Source: Bacteroidota bacterium
GTDB lineage: Bacteria > Bacteroidota > Bacteroidia > Chitinophagales > UBA10324
DNA length: 57,765 bases
Assembly (NCBI GenBank): GCA_018267315.1
Contig: JAFDYS010000011.1
Coordinates: 13,363 to 71,127 of the forward strand
Direction of reading: 5' to 3'
Part shown: piece after piece, positions 18,597 to 27,937 of the stretch
Position numbering within the stretch: position 1 is the first letter of the stretch
Layout of the letters: each line of letters opens with the position of its first letter
Translations under genes and position numbers: made by a program
Notes under the pieces: generated by a model
Database searches by the model: none
What the model was told of the DNA's origin: nothing
What the model saw: only the letters and a program-made list of their open reading frames with translations

Positions 18597-19571
18597 TTAT
18601 TTCATTCCGAAATTATCGACGAGTTCAGGATTACCCATCTTCCCGGATTGATAGTCTGCAATACACTTCCTGATTTCGTCTTCCGTATTCATTACAAACG
18701 GTCCGTACGAAAAAACCGGCTCGTTCAGTGGCCGGCCACCCGCAACAAGTATCTCCGAATCGCCGGCACTAAAAAGATTCAACACGCTCTCGCCCCTTTC
18801 ATATAGCGCCACCTGATTCTGCCTGATCTGTTTTCGTCCTTCGGTTTCCACTTCACCGTTCACCACATAAACAAAAACATTGTGAGCGGGATCGACAGGA
18901 ATATCCAGTTTGCAACCGGGCTTCATCCTGATATGGAAATAAAAGGCGGGCGACAACAAATCAATTTTCGATTTCGTACCGAATAACTCACCCAACACAA
19001 CGTTCGCGGAGTACGTGTTTGTTTCAATCTGCCCCATCTTATCCATCCGATGCACGTCTGTTGACGGATCAATCCATTTGTATTTGGAAGGAAGGTTCAG
19101 CCAGATTTGAAAACCGTGATACAGTCCGCCGTCTTCATTAAGTTTCTTTCCGGTTTCTTCCATGTGAATGGCGCCTTTGCCGGACGTGAACATCATGAAA
19201 TCTCCTTTACCGATTTGAAAGTCGTAATTCAGACTGTCACGATGGTGCCCGCTTCCCGAAAGAAAGTATGTGGTAGGGATGATTCCTGCATGCGGGTGTG
19301 CATTTACGCGAAGCGGCTTATCGTTCTCCTTTACGGTCACTGGTCCAAACTCATCGAAGAAAACAAACGGTGAAACATAGTCGTCATGATTGCCGGCAAA
19401 CACGCGCAGAACCGGAAGCGTACCCACCAGGGTTCTGTCAGCATTCAAAATGCGGTACACGCGGCGACCGCTTCCTGTTTCATACAATCCGGATTGCGCC
19501 TTGAGCAGCGCAGGAATGGCAGTAGTGAGTCCCACAATTGCTGATCCCCTGAGAAATTGTTTTCGTTTCAT
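18597..19571 (-). CDS. Pirin family protein with an N-terminal export signal
   Basis: 324 aa. Bicupin pirin fold: metal-ligand histidines occur in RVNAHPHAGIIPTTYFLSGSGHHRDS, with the conserved glutamate in KGAIHMEETG, and the C-terminal pirin domain follows (YVVNGEVETEG). Pirins are iron cupins, some with quercetin dioxygenase activity, and are usually intracellular. Here residues 1-26 (KRKQFLRGSAIVGLTTAIPA...KAQ) look like an export signal of Tat character, though the Arg pair is RK rather than RR. The reaction is unknown. Its own -7 box lies at 19619-19626. Confidence 0.88.
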   Translation of the reverse strand: MKRKQFLRGSAIVGLTTAIPALLKAQSGLYETGSGRRVYRILNADRTLVGTLPVLRVFAGNHDDYVSPFVFFDEFGPVTVKENDKPLRVNAHPHAGIIPTTYFLSGSGHHRDSLNYDFQIGKGDFMMFTSGKGAIHMEETGKKLNEDGGLYHGFQIWLNLPSKYKWIDPSTDVHRMDKMGQIETNTYSANVVLGELFGTKSKIDLLSPAFYFHIRMKPGCKLDIPVDPAHNVFVYVVNGEVETEGRKQIRQNQVALYERGESVLNLFSAGDSEILVAGGRPLNEPVFSYGPFVMNTEDEIRKCIADYQSGKMGNPELVDNFGMK

Positions 19572-19618
19572 TTATGCTGTTGATTAGTGTGAACAAGAAG
19601 CTACCTCGCTGATTAGAA

Positions 19619-19626
19619 CAAAAATA
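19619..19626 (-). promoter_or_regulatory. -7 promoter element for the pirin gene
   Basis: TATTTTTG on the minus strand (full TAnnTTTG match), 48 bases upstream of the pirin ATG. No clear -33 TTTG at 19 bases. Confidence 0.5.
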
Positions 19627-19668
19627 ACGGGCAGCACCGCTTATTGGTTCACTCCCCGGCTTTAGCAG

Positions 19669-20448
19669 TTAGTCCATATCCATATTCTGCAGTTCACTCA
19701 TCGAAATCTTCTTGTAGCCCTTGGGTATTTCAAAGAATGATTCATCCACCTTATTCGCTTCGAACGATTGCACTTTCATCTCCAGTTGCATTTTCATTCC
19801 GAGGAGGTTCATCTCCATTTCATATTCCAGCGGAAAGCCCTCTATACCGCTCATGTCAAAATCAGAATTGGTGGAAAGGGGCGTACCGAAATCGAAAAGT
19901 GAAGAAGAAAGAGCAAGATCCCGGGTAGCATGCAGTTGCATGGTGATGAGGGCATTGCTCATATGATAGACTTTGCACGTTATTCCTTCAACCACTAAAG
20001 CAGTATCAGTCAGTATGAATTCACCGCGACTTAATTGATTGCCCGTGGAATCACTCTCCGTTGAAAAGCTGTTAAGCGCATTCATGGCAGAGTCCTTAAC
20101 TCTTTTACTTTCTTCCAGCATCTTTTTCATTTCTTCCTCATTCGCTGTGGCATAATATTTCTTCTTTCCATTGGTAAAAACAGCCGTAGTCTGATGCGTC
20201 TTTTGATCCTCGATAATTCGCATTTCACCCATGTCAGGCACATTCAGATAAAGTGCCGCCTTCTGATCGTTAAACGTGACCGTCATGGGTTGCACGTCAC
20301 GGGAAGCCCCGGATGCAGAATCTGAATTGAATGAAATGATGAAGTTGTAATGAATGGTTCCTGACTGCAGCTGATTTTGCTGTGCAAACAGCATTGCCGG
20401 AAAAAAGACCAGCAGGATCGTCAGTGATTTTATGATGCTCTTGTTCAT
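19669..20448 (-). CDS. Exported GLPGLI/DUF4412-like protein
   Basis: 259 aa from ATG 20448 (MNKSIIKSLTILLVFFPAML...FAQ signal peptide); the longer frame to 20481 adds a hydrophobic tail that looks untranslated. The mature protein starts with a strand 'SGTIHYNFIISF' and carries 'QKAALYLN', 'IIEDQKTHQTTAVFTNGKKKYY' and a late 'LEYEMEMNLLGMKMQLEMKVQ' strand pair, the pattern of GLPGLI/DUF4412 periplasmic proteins. Function unknown. It lies 40 bases downstream of the TolC-like gene, so it is probably the fourth gene of the RND operon. Confidence 0.7.
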   Translation of the reverse strand: MNKSIIKSLTILLVFFPAMLFAQQNQLQSGTIHYNFIISFNSDSASGASRDVQPMTVTFNDQKAALYLNVPDMGEMRIIEDQKTHQTTAVFTNGKKKYYATANEEEMKKMLEESKRVKDSAMNALNSFSTESDSTGNQLSRGEFILTDTALVVEGITCKVYHMSNALITMQLHATRDLALSSSLFDFGTPLSTNSDFDMSGIEGFPLEYEMEMNLLGMKMQLEMKVQSFEANKVDESFFEIPKGYKKISMSELQNMDMD

Positions 20449-20487
20449 ATAATTGGCTAAGATGAGAAATGAAAACAACACAGCGCG

Positions 20488-21807
20488 CTATTGCACCAGT
20501 CTGCCGGAAAGCAACAACAGATTTGTTTCCGATTGCTTCACCCGGTAAACCGCCAGCAGGTATAAAAGCGCTGAATCATCGAATGACTTGTGAGCGCGCT
20601 GCAAGTCAATTTGCGTGATCGCAAACAACTTGTACTGCTCGGTGGCCAATTGCAGATTCTCGTAAGACAGCGACAGATTTTCCCGAAGCAGTTCCATTTC
20701 CTGCCGCGCGGTGAGATAATCCCGGTAAGCTGAACTGATGGATGCGCGGGTTTGGCTGAGTAACTGACGATAATTCAAGTGTGCATTTTCAAGATTGATC
20801 CTGGTGATCTGAACCTGTTCCCGTGTCTGATTTCCGTTAAAGAGATTCCAGCTTAGCGTGAGCCCCGCATTCCACCCGACGTTTTGATTCTTCAAAAAGA
20901 AGCTGCCTGAAGAAGAACTGTTATTAATTGAATAACCGGCATCAAAATCAAGATGCGGATAATAAAGTGAACGCGACTGTTGCAGCAGGGAGGTTTGCAC
21001 ATCTACCTCGCTGTTGGCAAACATGAGGGCCGGGTTGCTGTTTCGTAGTGTCAGTTCTGTGGTGTCAATTGAAAGATCGGTAATAAGCGGAATCGTGTCC
21101 AATACATCAAAAGCGGTTTCAGCATTGCGCTGCAACAACTGGTTGAGATTAATTTTCTCCACTTGCAGATTATTCTGTTGCAACAGGTAATCGGCCTGTG
21201 CCGCATTGCGGTCAATCTGCGCCTGCAACACTTGCTGGCGGGTTCCTTTGCCGTTCAGTTGCAGATTTTTCGCCGTGGTGAGCGCCACATCATAATACTT
21301 GATACTGCTGTCGAGCAAACGTAAATATTGCTTTCGCTGCACCACGGCATAATACGAATTGATGATGTCTGCCATTAACCGCTGCACGTTTTCTTTTGAT
21401 AACGTTCCCGCTTGCTCCTCTTGCAAGCGGAGAAATTTTGCAGTGGCGAACATGTTCAGTCCGTCAAACAAGGTCCAGGTGAGGTAGGCGCCGGCACTCT
21501 GCGCATTGGCGGACACATTGTTTTTGTCAATCTCGGTGCCACTGCTAAATTTCTGGTTGATGTTCTGACCGCTGTAGGTCGCATCGCCGCTCAGATCCAG
21601 GCGCGGCAGAAAACCCGCGCTGCCCGGTGAGTTATTTATTTGGGCGGCCCGCATCACATTACTGTCAATGAGTACCTGATAATTTTTACTGAGCCCGATG
21701 CGGATGGCTTCATCAATAGTGAGAAGGTTTTGCCCGTAAGCGTGACCACCAAAAAAGGAAATCAGATTCAGGACCAATGCGGCTTTCATGATGAACTTTC
21801 CGCACAT
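20488..21807 (-). CDS. TolC family outer-membrane efflux channel
   Basis: 439 aa from ATG 21807 (MCGKFIMKAALVLNLISFFG...YGQN); starts at 21858 or 21789 are possible, and the signal peptide fits 21807 or 21789 best. Two OEP repeats with long coiled helices are visible (LSKENVQRLMADIINSYYAV; LNYRQLLSQTRASISSAYRD). It forms the outer-membrane tunnel for the RND pump encoded upstream. Gene order minus strand: adaptor, pump, channel. The pump gene ends 90 bases upstream. Confidence 0.9.
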   Translation of the reverse strand: MCGKFIMKAALVLNLISFFGGHAYGQNLLTIDEAIRIGLSKNYQVLIDSNVMRAAQINNSPGSAGFLPRLDLSGDATYSGQNINQKFSSGTEIDKNNVSANAQSAGAYLTWTLFDGLNMFATAKFLRLQEEQAGTLSKENVQRLMADIINSYYAVVQRKQYLRLLDSSIKYYDVALTTAKNLQLNGKGTRQQVLQAQIDRNAAQADYLLQQNNLQVEKINLNQLLQRNAETAFDVLDTIPLITDLSIDTTELTLRNSNPALMFANSEVDVQTSLLQQSRSLYYPHLDFDAGYSINNSSSSGSFFLKNQNVGWNAGLTLSWNLFNGNQTREQVQITRINLENAHLNYRQLLSQTRASISSAYRDYLTARQEMELLRENLSLSYENLQLATEQYKLFAITQIDLQRAHKSFDDSALLYLLAVYRVKQSETNLLLLSGRLVQ

Positions 21808-21897
21808 TATGAGAATACCGGGTGATTTTTGATGCTTGCTTTCGTACATGAACCTCATGTCCTGTTTTGCCGTATGATTCTATTACCTCACTTGCGT

Positions 21898-24800
21898 TTA
21901 TCCCTCCACCACCACTTCTTCTTTCTCCGCCACTTCCAGCTCCGAATGTTTTTTCCTTGACAGGTAACTGTACATGGCAGGAATCACGAAGAGCGTAAAT
22001 ACAAGTGCAATTAACAATCCGCCGATCACTACGATTCCCATTCCCATCCTGCTTTTCGCTCCGGCACCTATGGCAGTGGCAATGGGCAGGGCGCCGAAAA
22101 CGGTAGCGATGGTTGTCATCAATATAGGGCGCAGGCGCATCACTGAGGCCTGCCGGAGTGCGCTGAGCTTATCCACGCCACGCCGCTGAAGCTGGTTAGC
22201 AAATTCCACAATCAGAATTCCATTCTTCGTCACCAGTCCTATAAGCATGATCATGCCGATCTCGCTGAAGATGTTCAGTGTTTGATTGAAGTACCAAAGT
22301 GAAAGCAATGCGCCTGCCATGGCCAGCGGTACCGTGAACATGATGATGAGGGGATCCACAAAACTTTCGAACTGCGCTGCTAAAACGAGGAAAACAAGAA
22401 TGAGTGCCAACAGGAAAGTGAAGGCGAGGTTGGATGAACTCTCCGTGTAATCGCGTGCCGGACCGGTGAGTGACGTAGTGAATGATTTATCGAGCACCTC
22501 TGATGCAATCTTATCCATTTCATTAATTCCGTCACCAATGGTTTTGCCGGGAGCCATGTTCGCTGAGATGGTAGCCGACACATACCGGTTGTAGTGATAA
22601 ATGGCCGGGGGTGCACTTTCTTCCTGAACATGAATCACATTGTCAAGCTGGATCAAATCGCCTTTATTGTTTCTGACATAAAGTGACCTGAGATCAATCG
22701 GCTGATCGCGATTCAGGCGTGGCACCTGACCGATCACCCGGTATTGATTTCCTTCCATCTCAAAATATCCAAACAGCAAACTGCTGTAAGCAAGCTGCAA
22801 CGTTTGTGCAATATCACTCACGGCCACACCGAGTGATGCGGCGCGGGTACGGTCAATGGTTACATTCAGTTCGGGCTTGTTGAATTTGAGATTGACATCC
22901 ACGCCCTGAAATGCCGGGTTCTGCTGTGCAAGCTGCATGAATTTCGGAACCACTTCCTTCAGCTTCTCAAAATCGGGCGCCTGTATCACGTATTGCATCG
23001 GCAATCCGAAGCTGCGAACCACCTGTATGGTTTGCTGCTGAAAGGTGAATACCCGCGCATTGTTCAGCTTGTTCAGGTTGCCTGAAAGATGATTCGCTAT
23101 TTCCTGCTGGGTGCGTTCCCTCTCCGATGGTTCAACCAGACTGATTCTTCCAAAACCGGTATTGACAGCACCCGTTCCGGCAAAACTCGGAGCGGTCACC
23201 GTAAGCACTACCCGATGCTCGGGCACTGAATCCATGAAGTATTGCCCGAGCCGGTCCATGAATGCATCGGTATATTCATAGGAAGAACCCTCGGGTGCAG
23301 TGACTGAAAAACGGACCAGACTCCTGTCATCAAGCGGAGCAAGTTCAGAAGGCAGCGATTTGAAAAACAGAAATGAAGTCAACAGAGCCACACCTACAAT
23401 CAGGAAGGCGAGCCAGCGATGCCGCAGGAAGTTGTCGAGCATTTTTTCATAGCCATTGTTAAGCGACTGAAAAAAGGGTTCGGTTTTATGGTAAAGCCAG
23501 GAATGTCCTTTCTTCTTCCTCACGAGGTATGCGTTGAGCATGGGTGTGAGCGAAAGCGAAACGAATGCGGAGATAAGCACTGCTCCGGCTAACACAATTC
23601 CAAATTCACGGAACAGCTTGCCGACAAATCCTTCAAGAAAAATCACCGGCGTAAATACCACCAGCAATGTGAGCGATGTGGAGAGCACGGCAAACATAAT
23701 TTCATTAGAGCCCTCAATGGCGGCCGCACGCGGTTTCATGCCACGCTCAATGCGTTTGAAAATATTTTCAGTCACCACAATGCCGTCATCCACCACCAAT
23801 CCCGTGGCAAGTACAATAGCCAGCAACGTGAGCACATTGATGCTGAAACCCATCACGTACATGATGAAGAAAGCGCCAATCAATGAAACCGGAATATCGA
23901 GCAACGGACGGAGCGCCACAAGCCATTCACGGAAGAAAAGGAAGATGATGAGGATCACAAGAATGATCGCAATCAGGATGGTTTCCCCTACCTCCTTCAC
24001 CGAATTGCGGATGAACATGGTGTTGTCCATGGCCACATCCACTTTGATGTCAGACGGTATCTCCGTTTTAAGCTGCTCCATTCTTTTGTAAAACTCATTG
24101 GAAATGTCAATGTAGTTTGCACCGGGCTGTGGCACCAGCGCCAGACCCACCATTGGCACACCGTTCAGCTTCAGAATGGTTTCTTCATTCTCCGCTCCCA
24201 GCTCGGCATGCCCCACGTCAATGAACTTCACCGTTTGCGTGCCCTCGGTTTTCAGCACCATATTGTTGAAGTCGTTTTCACTGAACAGTTGACCGTGCGT
24301 GTTTACGTTCAGTTCCGTCTGGTTGCCTTCGATCTTTCCGCCGGGCAGGTCCACATTTTGTGCATGCAGGGCGTTCTGCACATCCATGAGTGTGAGTTGG
24401 TACGCCGCCAGTTTGTTCGGATCAATCCACAGGCGCATGGCATAGCGCTTTTGTCCCCAGATCTGAATGCCGCTTACACCGGGTATGGTTTGCAGCCGTT
24501 CGGCAATCACATTTTCTGCATAGTCACTGAGCTGAAGAATGTTCCGCGTTTCACTTTGCACGGTTAGTGTGATGATGGCATCACCGCTTGCGTCGGCTTT
24601 TGTGACGGTGGGAATCTGATCAATATCCTGTGGCAAAAACTGAGTGGCTTGCGAAACTTTGTCGCGTACATCATTTGCCGCTGTTTCCAGGTCAATGCCC
24701 AAATCAAACTCCACACTTATCTGGCTGTTGCCGAGAGCGCTGGTAGATGAAATGCTTCGAATACCCTGCACCCCGTTGATGGCTTTTTCCAACGGTTCGG

Positions 24801-24990
24801 TGATCTGTGATTCGATCACTTCAGCGCTTGCGCCCTTGTAGTTGGTGCTTACAGTGATCACCGGCGGATCAATGGCCGGAAATTCCCTCACTCCCAGCGT
24901 ACGGAATCCGATATAGCCGAAGATGATGATCACGATGGACATCACGATCGCAAGCACCGGGCGGCGGATACTGAGGGAGGGCAAACTCAT
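21898..24990 (-). CDS. RND efflux pump permease (AcrB/MexB-type, HAE1)
   Basis: 1030 aa, standard length, 12 predicted membrane segments with two large periplasmic loops. The proton-relay aspartate pair is in TM4 (LATGLVVDDGIVVTENIFKR, near residues 396-410). The N-terminus SIRRPVLAIVMSIVIIIFGY and the C-terminal GIVVIGGLLIALVFTLFVIP are typical. It drives drug or lipophile export from the periplasm by proton influx. Substrate cannot be read from sequence. The start ATG is 44 bases after the adaptor stop, and the acidic C-terminal tail (EVAEKEEVVVEG) is short. Confidence 0.95.
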   Translation of the reverse strand: MSLPSLSIRRPVLAIVMSIVIIIFGYIGFRTLGVREFPAIDPPVITVSTNYKGASAEVIESQITEPLEKAINGVQGIRSISSTSALGNSQISVEFDLGIDLETAANDVRDKVSQATQFLPQDIDQIPTVTKADASGDAIITLTVQSETRNILQLSDYAENVIAERLQTIPGVSGIQIWGQKRYAMRLWIDPNKLAAYQLTLMDVQNALHAQNVDLPGGKIEGNQTELNVNTHGQLFSENDFNNMVLKTEGTQTVKFIDVGHAELGAENEETILKLNGVPMVGLALVPQPGANYIDISNEFYKRMEQLKTEIPSDIKVDVAMDNTMFIRNSVKEVGETILIAIILVILIIFLFFREWLVALRPLLDIPVSLIGAFFIMYVMGFSINVLTLLAIVLATGLVVDDGIVVTENIFKRIERGMKPRAAAIEGSNEIMFAVLSTSLTLLVVFTPVIFLEGFVGKLFREFGIVLAGAVLISAFVSLSLTPMLNAYLVRKKKGHSWLYHKTEPFFQSLNNGYEKMLDNFLRHRWLAFLIVGVALLTSFLFFKSLPSELAPLDDRSLVRFSVTAPEGSSYEYTDAFMDRLGQYFMDSVPEHRVVLTVTAPSFAGTGAVNTGFGRISLVEPSERERTQQEIANHLSGNLNKLNNARVFTFQQQTIQVVRSFGLPMQYVIQAPDFEKLKEVVPKFMQLAQQNPAFQGVDVNLKFNKPELNVTIDRTRAASLGVAVSDIAQTLQLAYSSLLFGYFEMEGNQYRVIGQVPRLNRDQPIDLRSLYVRNNKGDLIQLDNVIHVQEESAPPAIYHYNRYVSATISANMAPGKTIGDGINEMDKIASEVLDKSFTTSLTGPARDYTESSSNLAFTFLLALILVFLVLAAQFESFVDPLIIMFTVPLAMAGALLSLWYFNQTLNIFSEIGMIMLIGLVTKNGILIVEFANQLQRRGVDKLSALRQASVMRLRPILMTTIATVFGALPIATAIGAGAKSRMGMGIVVIGGLLIALVFTLFVIPAMYSYLSRKKHSELEVAEKEEVVVEG

Positions 24991-25034
24991 AAGGATGCGC
25001 TATGATCGTATTTGATATTCACCAATTGCAATAC

Positions 25035-26090
25035 TCATTTAACACTCTTCAACTGCACTTTCATTTTGGGGCGCAGAAACAAGATGCCTGAAGTAATTAC
25101 GGTGTCGCCCGCACGGATACCGCTTGTTACTTGCACGGCGGTATCATTCCTGATTCCAATCTGTACCGGCACCGGAAATGCGGTATCCCTTCTGGCCACA
25201 AAAACCTGCTGTCCGTTAAGTATGGGTACCAGCGCCTGTGTAGGAACCAGTAATGCCTGCGGATCACTTCCCAGGTCAATTTCAATATTGGCAAAACTGC
25301 CCGGGCGCAGGGTTCCGTCATTTTCGCAAAGAGCGCGAACGGTCACCGTACGTGTTTCAGCATTCACGCCGGGATTCACCACATAAACTTTCGCTGCGTA
25401 ATTCTTGCCGGATCCCTGAACGGAAAATGTAAGCGAGGTTCCCGGCTTCACCTGCGGGGCGAATTTTTCCGGCAAATCAAACTCCACTTTGATCTGGCTT
25501 GAAGAATACAGTGTGGCAATCACTGTGGAGGGACTCACAAAAGCACCCGGGCTAACGTGGCGTACTCCGATGATACCATCGAACGGTGCGCGGATTTCTG
25601 TCTTCTCAATTTCGGCTTTTGTGTACTCCATGTCGGCGCTGGCTGTCTTCACAGCGAGGTGGGCATGGTTGTATTCGTCTTCACTCACCGAGCTCAGCTT
25701 GTACAATTTCTCAATGCGCTCCATGTTATTCTCCGCCACTTCCAACGCTGCTTCCTGTTTCTGCAACTGTGCCCTGAGCGACGCATCATTGATTTTAACG
25801 AGTACCGCTCCTTGTTTCACGCGGTCACCTTCCTTAAAAAACAAGCCGGTGATCATGCCGCTTACCTCGGGCTGCAGATCCACTGATTCGTTGGCTTCCA
25901 GCGATCCGCTTACCAATGCCGTATTACTTAGCAATTGTGGTTTCACCACCATTCCGTTCACTGCAGGAACGGATGGCTTTCGCATGGAATTACCTGCTGT
26001 GCCCGTTTCTTTTTTGAAGAATATAAGTTTGATGGCAACAAGCAAAGCGATCAGAAGAACCACCCAAATAACCCAGCGAAATTTTTTCAT
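25035..26090 (-). CDS. RND efflux periplasmic adaptor (membrane fusion protein)
   Basis: 351 aa. N-terminal membrane anchor KFRWVIWVVLLIALLVAIKL with no lipobox Cys. Then the lipoyl half (VDLQPEVSGMITGLFFKEGD), a short alpha-hairpin (LQKQEAALEVAENNMERIEK), the second lipoyl half (IRAPFDGIIGVRHVSPGAFV) and the beta-barrel and membrane-proximal domains. It bridges the RND pump and the TolC channel. First gene of the efflux operon, divergent from ftcD across 161 bases; no TetR or AraC regulator is adjacent, so control is not visible here. Confidence 0.93.
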   Translation of the reverse strand: MKKFRWVIWVVLLIALLVAIKLIFFKKETGTAGNSMRKPSVPAVNGMVVKPQLLSNTALVSGSLEANESVDLQPEVSGMITGLFFKEGDRVKQGAVLVKINDASLRAQLQKQEAALEVAENNMERIEKLYKLSSVSEDEYNHAHLAVKTASADMEYTKAEIEKTEIRAPFDGIIGVRHVSPGAFVSPSTVIATLYSSSQIKVEFDLPEKFAPQVKPGTSLTFSVQGSGKNYAAKVYVVNPGVNAETRTVTVRALCENDGTLRPGSFANIEIDLGSDPQALLVPTQALVPILNGQQVFVARRDTAFPVPVQIGIRNDTAVQVTSGIRAGDTVITSGILFLRPKMKVQLKSVK

Positions 26091-26228
26091 GACTTATTAA
26101 GAGCGTGTGCAAATATCCTGCAAGATGGCTAAACTCATCAGGATTCAAATAAATTCAACTGAGTGTTTATATACGCCGTAAAGAATTCCTCACCGCCTTA
26201 AACACCTGCATGTGTTCATTCCCTCTTC

Positions 26229-26236
26229 TACCTTTG
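26229..26236 (+). promoter_or_regulatory. -7 promoter element for the formiminotransferase gene
   Basis: TACCTTTG, a full TAnnTTTG match, 15 bases before the ATG at 26252. A start near 26240 would leave a leader of only ~12 bases. The -33 box is not clear. Confidence 0.45.
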
Positions 26237-26251
26237 TGAAAAATTCAAAGC

Positions 26252-27916
26252 ATGAATGAGGCGTTGATTGAATGCGTGCCCAACTTCAGTGAAGGACGGG
26301 ATCCGGCCAAGATTAGGGAAATAACCGATCAGATTGAAAGCGTGGAAGGTGTTCGGCTGCTTGATGTGGATCCGGGCAAAGCCACAAACCGTACAGTGGT
26401 CACTTTTGTCGGAAATCCCGAAGCGGTAATAGAGGCCGCATTCCGCGCAATTAAGAAAGCGGGGGAAGTGATTGACATGCGCCACCACACGGGCGAGCAT
26501 CCGCGGATGGGTGCCACCGACGTGTGTCCGCTCATTCCGGTTTCGGGAATTTCCATGGAGCAAACAGCAGCGTATGCCAAAAAACTGGGAGAGCGCGTGG
26601 GCAATGAACTCGGCATCCCGGTGTACCTCTATGAACATGCACAATCAAATCCGGCACGTAAAAATCTATCAGTGATCCGCGGCGGGGAGTACGAAGGGTT
26701 CTTCAAGAAAATTAAACAACCGGAGTGGAAACCGGATTTCGGACCGGATGAATTTCCCGCCTCCACCGGCGCAACCGTAATCGGCGCACGCGAATTCCTC
26801 GTGGCCTACAATGTAAATCTTAACACCACTTCTGTCCGGCGAGCCAATGCAGTGGCATTCGACATTCGTGAAGCCGGAAGAAAAGTGAAAGATGAAAACG
26901 GAAATGAGGTGGTGAAACCCGGCAAGTTGAAAGCGGTGAAAGCCATCGGATGGTTTATTGAAGAATATGGTATCGCACAGGTAAGCATCAATCTCACCAA
27001 CATCAGCATCACACCCGTGCACATGGCATTTGATGAATGTGTGAAGAGCGCCGATTCCAGGGGGCTGCGTGTTACCGGTTCGGAATTGGTGGGACTAATT
27101 CCGTTGCAGGCCCTGCTCGATGCCGGTAAATATTTTTTGAATAAACAGAAACGAAGCGTGGGGGTGAGCGAAGAAGAACTCATCCGCCTGGCGGTGAAAT
27201 CGCTCGGTCTCGATGAACTCTCGCCATTTGATCCCTACAAGAAAATCATTGAGTACCTGCTGCGTGATGAGAAGCAAAACAAGCTGGTCAAAATGAACCT
27301 GCGTGAATTCGCCAATGAAACGGCGAGTGAATCGCCCGCGCCGGGCGGCGGATCCATTTCGGCATACCTCGGTTCGCTCGGTGTTTCACTGGCCACCATG
27401 GTGGCCAATCTTTCCTCCCACAAAAAAGTATGGGATGAACGATGGGAAGAATTTTCGAAGTGGGCCGAAACAGGTCAGCAACTCAAAGACGCCTTGCTGA
27501 AAATGGTGGATGAAGACACGCATGCCTTCAACCGCATCATGGAAAGTTTTTCATTACCGAAAGGAAGTGATGAAGAAAAGAAGCGGCGCACGGATGCCAT
27601 TCAGTCGGCCACCAAAAATGCGATTGAAGTACCGCTGAAGGTGATGCAACTCTCCTGTGATTCTTTCGACATCATCGAGGCCATGGCTAAAAACGGCAAC
27701 CCCAATTCCGTTTCTGATGCAGGTGTTGGTGCGCTGTGCGCGCGCAGCGCCGTGATCGGCGCCTTCCTGAACGTTAAGATCAATGCGGGCGGGCTGAAGG
27801 ATGAAGCGGCAAGAAACAACTACCTGAAATCAGCAGAGGAACTTAAGGCCAAAGCCATGGTACGCGAAGCGGAAATTCTGAAGATAGTGGAAAGCAAAAT
27901 GAACGAAGGATCCTGA
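26252..27916 (+). CDS. ftcD: Bifunctional glutamate formimidoyltransferase / formimidoyl-THF cyclodeaminase
   Basis: 554 aa, the animal-type fusion length (~541). N-terminal transferase: LIECVPNFSEGRDPAKI, and the active-site stretch MRHHTGEHPRMGATDVCPLI (near 76-95) with the catalytic histidine. The middle domain ends near residue 335. The C-terminal cyclodeaminase (~345-554) opens with ETASESPAPGGGSISAYLGS, the conserved folate-site signature, and is helical afterwards. It takes formiminoglutamate from histidine breakdown plus THF and yields 5,10-methenyl-THF and ammonia. No other hut genes are in the window. Confidence 0.95.
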   Translation: MNEALIECVPNFSEGRDPAKIREITDQIESVEGVRLLDVDPGKATNRTVVTFVGNPEAVIEAAFRAIKKAGEVIDMRHHTGEHPRMGATDVCPLIPVSGISMEQTAAYAKKLGERVGNELGIPVYLYEHAQSNPARKNLSVIRGGEYEGFFKKIKQPEWKPDFGPDEFPASTGATVIGAREFLVAYNVNLNTTSVRRANAVAFDIREAGRKVKDENGNEVVKPGKLKAVKAIGWFIEEYGIAQVSINLTNISITPVHMAFDECVKSADSRGLRVTGSELVGLIPLQALLDAGKYFLNKQKRSVGVSEEELIRLAVKSLGLDELSPFDPYKKIIEYLLRDEKQNKLVKMNLREFANETASESPAPGGGSISAYLGSLGVSLATMVANLSSHKKVWDERWEEFSKWAETGQQLKDALLKMVDEDTHAFNRIMESFSLPKGSDEEKKRRTDAIQSATKNAIEVPLKVMQLSCDSFDIIEAMAKNGNPNSVSDAGVGALCARSAVIGAFLNVKINAGGLKDEAARNNYLKSAEELKAKAMVREAEILKIVESKMNEGS

Positions 27917-27937
27917 ACGAACTGCTTGTTCGCCTTG

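Noticed and set aside
23534..24091. 185-residue open frame on the plus strand inside the RND pump gene
   Set aside because: It is antisense to a long, clearly coding AcrB-type gene; its Ser/Thr/Asn-rich translation has no motif and reflects codon bias of the opposite strand.
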